A stretch of DNA of 20,431 nt from Bacteroidales bacterium. GTDB lineage: Bacteria > Bacteroidota > Bacteroidia > Bacteroidales > Bacteroidaceae. The DNA is taken from NCBI GenBank assembly GCA_004557285.1, contig SFEK01000020.1:1-20431 (forward strand), in the 5' to 3' direction. The notes under the pieces were generated by a model that was not told the DNA's origin, ran no database searches, and worked only from the letters and a program-made list of their open reading frames with translations. The translations under genes and the position numbers were made by a program. Positions 16,679-20,431 of the stretch are shown one piece after another (the first letter of the stretch is position 1; every line of letters starts with the position of its first letter).

Positions 16679-16686
16679 TAAATTTG
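16679..16686 (+). promoter_or_regulatory. -7 element of tadA
   Basis: TAAATTTG fits TAnnTTTG. A good TTTG at -33 is not seen (GTTG at 16659-16662 is too close). A start near 16693 leaves about 45 bases before the ATG at 16738 but only 9 before the in-frame ATG at 16702. Confidence 0.5.
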
Positions 16687-16737
16687 CACAAAAACTACGA
16701 CATGAGACAAAACAATGAAGGCACAAGTGTCAACAAA

Positions 16738-17184
16738 ATGGCAGAACAGCAGAAGACCGACGAGGCGTTCATGAGAAAAGCATTGGCCGAGGCAGCATTG
16801 GCAGCAGAAGCCGGCGAAGTGCCCATCGGTGCGGTCATCGTATGCCAGAACCGTATCATATCACGTGCGCACAACCTCACCGAAACACTATGCGATGTCA
16901 CTGCCCATGCCGAGATGCAAGCCATCACTTCGGCAGCCAACACGCTTGGCGGCAAATACCTGCAAAACTGCACGCTCTATGTAACGGTAGAACCCTGCGT
17001 CATGTGTGCAGGAGCCATAGGCTGGTCGCAGATGAGCAGAGTGGTTTTTGGTGCTGGCGACGAAAAGCGTGGGTTCAAACGTTTTGCCCCCAATGCCCTT
17101 CACCCCAAGTGCACGGTGAGCGAGGGTATATTGGAAGAGGAATGCAAAGCCCTGGTGCAAGACTTCTTCAAAGGAAAAAGATAA
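16738..17184 (+). CDS. tadA: tRNA-specific adenosine deaminase
   Basis: A 148-residue zinc deaminase converting wobble adenosine 34 of tRNA-Arg to inosine. The zinc site is complete: His57-Ala-Glu59 (TAHAEMQ) with Glu59 as proton shuttle, and Cys87 and Cys90 in EPCVMCAGA. GEVPIGAVIV and the C-terminal FAPNALHPKCTV region are also typical. The start MAEQQKTDEAFMRKAL fits the family; ATG at 16702 would add twelve polar residues and cannot be excluded. Monocistronic; it ends 43 bases from the convergent gldH stop with no strong hairpin between. Confidence 0.93.
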   Translation: MAEQQKTDEAFMRKALAEAALAAEAGEVPIGAVIVCQNRIISRAHNLTETLCDVTAHAEMQAITSAANTLGGKYLQNCTLYVTVEPCVMCAGAIGWSQMSRVVFGAGDEKRGFKRFAPNALHPKCTVSEGILEEECKALVQDFFKGKR

Positions 17185-17227
17185 AGATGTGGAGTAAAGG
17201 CGCGACCCAACCACAATGGGGCACTCT

Positions 17228-17701
17228 TTATTGACGGGTAAGTTTTAGTCCGACATCAGAAACGCCGGGAAGAATTTCCCGTTTCATGATGTGCCTTACA
17301 CACACATGAAGCGAATCACCCTTGTTGAGCGATATGTCTTTCAGGATAAACTGATACTGGTAATACCCTACCCCCTGACCAAGGATATTCCCCTTGTCGT
17401 CAGCCAGATGGCACTTCAGCGTGTCCCTATACACCCGATGCCCGGGTTCTATGGTTTGTTCAACCAGAAGACTCACTCCCGTAAAGGGAAACGACGAACT
17501 GGTGCGCAACCCTATTTCCTGACGATAATGTCCTGGGGCTGCCATTCGGGGAATGTCAAAAATCAGGGTATCATTCTTTTCCCATCCCTCAATCATCGTA
17601 TGACAAAACCGGTTATACACCACGTTGCCGCCACACGACAACAACATGGTGCACAACCAGCATCCTATAAAGAGCAAGGATTTATGCTTGAGTTGGCTCA
17701 T
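17228..17701 (-). CDS. gldH: Gliding motility lipoprotein GldH
   Basis: A 157-residue lipoprotein. The leader ends in the lipobox LLSC with Cys23 (followed by GGN) and the mature part begins VVYNRFCHTMIEGWEKNDTLIFDIP, the GldH pattern. GldH is needed for gliding in Flavobacterium but is widespread in non-gliding Bacteroidetes, where its role is unclear; no other gld or por gene lies here. The acidic surface-export signal usual after the Cys is missing, so it probably faces the periplasm. The start at 17701 lies inside the end of ricT (20-base overlap), suggesting coupled translation. The frame stays open far upstream through the ricT tail, which is only an effect of its biased composition. 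Confidence 0.88.
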   Translation of the reverse strand: MSQLKHKSLLFIGCWLCTMLLSCGGNVVYNRFCHTMIEGWEKNDTLIFDIPRMAAPGHYRQEIGLRTSSSFPFTGVSLLVEQTIEPGHRVYRDTLKCHLADDKGNILGQGVGYYQYQFILKDISLNKGDSLHVCVRHIMKREILPGVSDVGLKLTRQ

Positions 17702-19088
17702 TCTTTTCTGGCTTGTTTCGTTTTGCCGCATTGTTCTTTTTGGGATGTCCGCCACCGGCATTGGCATTGTTGCCCTTGGGAGGCTGACCGCCATTCTTGG
17801 CCTGTGGGTCGCCAGCATTGGCATTGTTGTCCTTAGCCTGTGGGTTGCCGGCCTTGGCATTGTTGCCCTTGTTGGGCTGCGGGTTGCCTGCCTTGGCGTT
17901 ATTCCCCTTGTTGGGCTGCGGCTTTGCAGGTTTGGCATTGCCACCTTCTTTGGCGGCATTGTTTTCTTTGGGCTGTTGACGGTTTCCCTTGGATTTCGAC
18001 TTGCGTTTTTTCTTGCTCTTGTCAAAGCGCGTCAGGCTTTCGTTCTCCAGCAAATCAACAGGTTTGTCCATTTCTCTCAACTTGCCATCCTCATGCAGTG
18101 AGGCCGGTTTCTCGCCATGCCGGTTCAGTTCAATCACTTGCATGGCCCGCTGTGCGGTAATGGTTTCAAGATTGGCAGGTATTTTCTTGTCTGTAGAATA
18201 GGTGACCAATCCGGCAAGGATATCAGCCTTGAAATAATAATATTCGCCGTCTGCAGTTTCGAGCACCACCTCCTTGCTGGGCAATTTTCTTCCGGCTTCC
18301 ATATAGTTGTCCACCTCATAATTCAGGCAGCATTTCAGTTTGGCACACATACCCGCCAGTTTCTGCGGATTGAGCGAGATGTCCTGAAAGCGAGCGGCGC
18401 CGGTGCTCACCGACACGAAGTTCTTCATCCAGGTGGCACAACAGAGTTCACGTCCACAAGGTCCGGTACCGCCAATACGCCCTGCTTCCTGGCGCGCGCC
18501 AATCTGCTTCATCTCGATACGCACATGAAAGGTGTCTGCCAGCACCTTGATCAACTGTCTGAAATCCACACGCTCGTCGGCAATATAATAGAATATGGCC
18601 TTGTTGCCGTCGCCCTGATATTCCACATCACCGATTTTCATCTGCAGATTAAGGTTCTTGGCTATCTGACGACTCTCGATCATGGTGTCATGCTCTCGCG
18701 ATTTGGCCTCATAATACTTGTCCATATCCACGGGTTTGGCAATACGGTAAATGCGTTTGATGTCGTCAGCCGACTTGAGGTTGGCCTTCTTGATTTGCAG
18801 TTCCACCAATCGTCCCGTGAGCGTCACCACACCGATGTCATGTCCGGGATTGGCTTCCACGGCAACGATGTCGCCTTTTTTCAGTTCCAGTCCGTTCACG
18901 TTATGGTAATAGCCCTTACGGGTGTTTTTAAACTGCACCTCCACCAGGTCAGTGCTCTCTGCATTGCCAGGCACATCAGCCAACCAGTCGAACGTGTGGA
19001 GCTGACGGTTCTGCCTACCGCATCCTCTGACACACAAACCACGGTCGCAGTCCCGGCATATGGTGAATTTTTTGTTTTTGAAATCCAT
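17682..19088 (-). CDS. ricT: PSP1/RicT (YaaT) family protein with repetitive C-terminal tail
   Basis: A 468-residue protein. The PSP1 core (about residues 45-300) holds CGRELCCATW (Cys211, Cys216, Cys217) and GMCAKLKCCLNYE (Cys248, Cys253, Cys254), the cysteines that in Bacillus RicT take part in iron-sulfur binding. An N-terminal cluster CRDCDRGLCVRGCG adds Cys11, 14, 19 and 23. From about residue 350 a disordered, Lys/Asn/Gly/Pro/Gln-rich tail contains tandem PNKGNNAKAGNPQ repeats. In Bacillus RicT works with RicA and RicF in RNA maturation by RNase Y and in development; partners here are unknown. It lies 17 bases after holB, as in Bacillus, and overlaps gldH. The start ATG at 19088 is firm. 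Confidence 0.88.
   Translation of the reverse strand: MDFKNKKFTICRDCDRGLCVRGCGRQNRQLHTFDWLADVPGNAESTDLVEVQFKNTRKGYYHNVNGLELKKGDIVAVEANPGHDIGVVTLTGRLVELQIKKANLKSADDIKRIYRIAKPVDMDKYYEAKSREHDTMIESRQIAKNLNLQMKIGDVEYQGDGNKAIFYYIADERVDFRQLIKVLADTFHVRIEMKQIGARQEAGRIGGTGPCGRELCCATWMKNFVSVSTGAARFQDISLNPQKLAGMCAKLKCCLNYEVDNYMEAGRKLPSKEVVLETADGEYYYFKADILAGLVTYSTDKKIPANLETITAQRAMQVIELNRHGEKPASLHEDGKLREMDKPVDLLENESLTRFDKSKKKRKSKSKGNRQQPKENNAAKEGGNAKPAKPQPNKGNNAKAGNPQPNKGNNAKAGNPQAKDNNANAGDPQAKNGGQPPKGNNANAGGGHPKKNNAAKRNKPEKNEPTQA
17842..17919 (-). repeat. 39-bp tandem repeat in the ricT tail
   Basis: Two adjacent 39-base units (17842-17880 and 17881-17919) differ at about four positions yet encode the same PNKGNNAKAGNPQ peptide, so the differences are synonymous. 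More degenerate copies (KDNNANAGDPQA, KGNNANAGG) continue to about 17750. Confidence 0.7.
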
Positions 19089-19105
19089 TTTACACTATAT
19101 CATTA

Positions 19106-20242
19106 TTATTTTCTTATAAGCGACACGATGATATGCGTCGCCAAATCAAAGAACACCATTTTGGGATTGGCATTCTGTCCTATATCTCTCATTGCCCGCT
19201 GCAGCAGAGAAGTCATTTCGATGACATTCGCCTCATTGATGAAACGGGCAAAGTTGCGTGCGAAATTTTCCTCGTCGCTTGTCATATAGACAAGTTCCGG
19301 GTTTTGGAAATTATACATGAAGTTTTCTCTGACCAAACGCAGGAAATAGGTCAACATGCGTCGCTGTTTCTCACGTCCGAGTGCAGCAACCGTCTCGCTC
19401 CATTTTTTCAGTTCCTTGATGTTGCGCATATAGGCAAGCCTCATCAACAGCACAAACATATCGAAAAACAAGCGTTTCTCGTTGCCTTGGTCAAGCTCCT
19501 CCAATGCGTTGAGCCAACTGCCTGCCGCTGCCCGGGCAATACGGTGTGCAGCATCCGCATCAATTCCCCTCAGTCGAACAAGGGCATCTTCAATTTCCCC
19601 GTTGTCGAGTCGTTTCACGTCGATGCGTTGGGTGCGGCTCCTTATGGTTTCGAGCAGGAGTTCCGGCTCCTCACAAACCATGATGAACACAGTTTCTGTA
19701 GGCGGCTCTTCAATCACCTTGAGCATCTTGTTGGCACATTCGGCGTTCATTCGTTCAGGCAGCCAGATGATATTCACCTTATATCCCCCCTGGCTCGACT
19801 TTAGGCTCAGTTTTCTCAGCAGCAAATCGCTCTCGCCCACGCCTATCAACGCCTGCTGGTTGGCGGCATTCATGCTTTGCAGCCATACGTTCATGGTGAA
19901 ATACGGGCCATTGGTCAGCATTTCCCTCCACTCGTTGATGAAATCATCGCTCGACATCTTGTGTTCCGAGCTTGTGCCTGCCGGACGGATGACGGGATAG
20001 GTAAACATCAAGTCGGGGTGCGCCCATTTGCTGAGCATGGCACATTGGCTGCAATGTCCGCATGCGTCATCCTCATCATGGGTCTTGCACAACAGATAGG
20101 AAGCAAAAGCCATAGCCAGTGCCATTTTTCCTGCACCTTGAGGTCCACAGAGCAACAAGGCATGTGGCAAACGGTTTTCCTTGACCATCTGCTTCAACCT
20201 GTCCTTCACTTCCTCCTGTCCTATGACTTCGCTGAATTTCAT
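19106..20242 (-). CDS. holB: DNA polymerase III subunit delta prime
   Basis: A 378-residue AAA+ clamp-loader subunit of the replisome. It opens MKFSEVIGQEEVKDRLKQ, has a P-loop-like GPQGAGKM (residues 33-40) and a zinc module of Cys52, Cys61, Cys64 and Cys67 (CGHCSQC). KMLKVIEEPP and TIRSRTQRIDV match the sensor and arginine-finger regions; the usual SRC reads SRT here. Lys39 is followed by Met instead of Ser/Thr, so ATP binding is probably lost, as known for delta prime. The ATG at 20242 was chosen; the frame extends only to a TTG five codons upstream. First gene of holB-ricT-gldH. Confidence 0.92.
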   Translation of the reverse strand: MKFSEVIGQEEVKDRLKQMVKENRLPHALLLCGPQGAGKMALAMAFASYLLCKTHDEDDACGHCSQCAMLSKWAHPDLMFTYPVIRPAGTSSEHKMSSDDFINEWREMLTNGPYFTMNVWLQSMNAANQQALIGVGESDLLLRKLSLKSSQGGYKVNIIWLPERMNAECANKMLKVIEEPPTETVFIMVCEEPELLLETIRSRTQRIDVKRLDNGEIEDALVRLRGIDADAAHRIARAAAGSWLNALEELDQGNEKRLFFDMFVLLMRLAYMRNIKELKKWSETVAALGREKQRRMLTYFLRLVRENFMYNFQNPELVYMTSDEENFARNFARFINEANVIEMTSLLQRAMRDIGQNANPKMVFFDLATHIIVSLIRK

Positions 20243-20246
20243 TGAC

Positions 20247-20272
20247 CCAAATTCCAATTTGGTGCAAAATTA
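20247..20272 (-). promoter_or_regulatory. holB -7 element with adjacent palindrome
   Basis: The minus strand reads TAATTTTG at 20265-20272, a full TAnnTTTG match; TTTTTG lies 23 bases upstream, slightly far. Just downstream is a perfect palindrome CCAAATT-CC-AATTTGG (20247-20262) covering the predicted transcript start and ending five bases before the ATG. It could be an operator or a leader hairpin. Confidence 0.5.
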
Positions 20273-20274
20273 CT

Positions 20275-20301
20275 AAAAAAAAGTGTGTTGTCACACAAAA
20301 A
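20275..20301 (-). terminator. Terminator of the gene at the right edge
   Basis: On the minus strand GTGTG-ACAA-CACAC is followed directly by eight T residues, about 30 bases after the stop of the right-edge gene. The stem is only 5 bp, so it is a modest terminator, and it overlaps the -33 region of the holB promoter. Confidence 0.5.
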
Positions 20302-20329
20302 CGTTGAAATAATACATTTCAACAAGCAT

Positions 20330-20431
20330 TTATTTTCTCTTTCTGTTGGCACGTTGTTGCCGGTACTTGGCTTTCTGCTTGGCCGAGCCACTACCATGGG
20401 CACCTGTGATATAAGCCTTTTTCTTGGCTTT
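20330..20431 (-). CDS. C-terminal end of an unrecognised gene, very basic tail
   Basis: The last 33 codons and TAA stop of a minus-strand frame that enters from beyond the window. The visible peptide runs KAKKKAYITGAHGSGSAKQ and ends YRQQRANRKRK; about 40% of residues are Lys or Arg. Such tails are common on RNA-binding enzymes and ribosome-associated proteins, but no family can be named from this piece. A terminator-like hairpin follows it. Confidence 0.55.
   Translation of the reverse strand, partial: KAKKKAYITGAHGSGSAKQKAKYRQQRANRKRK

Noticed and set aside
17195..17230. Bidirectional terminator between tadA and gldH (TAAAG ... CTTTA)
   Set aside because: The stem is imperfect, with mismatched middle bases, and it includes the gldH stop codon; not convincing.
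17702..18025. N-terminal extension of GldH through the ricT tail
   Set aside because: The extension is a different reading of the low-complexity repeats, and the lipoprotein signal peptide starts at 17701.

Overview
The window looks like chromosomal DNA of a gut- or oral-type member of the Bacteroidales, most likely a Prevotella/Segatella relative. The evidence is the protein families (DUF4834, GldH, an Omp28-like protein, a PSP1/RicT protein next to gldH, exported proteins ending in sorting-domain-like tails). In addition, several gene starts are preceded by the Bacteroidetes promoter pattern TTTG-N19/20-TAnnTTTG, and Shine-Dalgarno sequences are largely absent. No rRNA, tRNA, CRISPR array, insertion sequence or phage gene was seen.

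Layout. 1-306 is non-coding and rich in palindromic repeats. 307-3475 (minus) is a two-gene operon for exported proteins: a protein with HAF-like repeats and an Omp28/thioredoxin-like protein, both with C-terminal tails resembling type IX secretion signals. 3476-3733 is a structured intergenic stretch with the trxA terminator. 3734-7902 (minus) holds trxA and dnaE. dnaE is divergent from the plus-strand phospholipid operon psd-pssA-DUF4834 (8040-9743). 9757-13228 (minus) encodes an exported GH2 enzyme followed by an exported GH29 alpha-L-fucosidase. A choloylglycine-hydrolase-family enzyme stands alone on the plus strand (13507-14586). yraN-birA-pyrH (14690-16552, minus) diverges from tadA (16738-17184, plus). 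holB-ricT-gldH (17228-20242, minus) closes the window, with the basic C-terminus of one more minus-strand gene at the right edge.

Most of the window is housekeeping: replication (DnaE, delta prime), redox (TrxA), phosphatidylethanolamine synthesis (PssA then Psd), UMP kinase, biotin ligase and tRNA wobble deamination. The accessory, host-facing part is the exported protein pair, the glycosidase pair and the bile-salt/penicillin-acylase-type hydrolase; together these would fit life in a mucosal habitat.

I did not find a clear new defence or mobile system. The points most worth a second look are the structured intergenic region after trxA, the exported two-gene operon, the GAAGATACCTTCG repeat cluster, the Asp-to-Glu change and unusual Shine-Dalgarno of the choloylglycine-hydrolase homologue, and the cysteine-rich N-terminus and repetitive tail of RicT.
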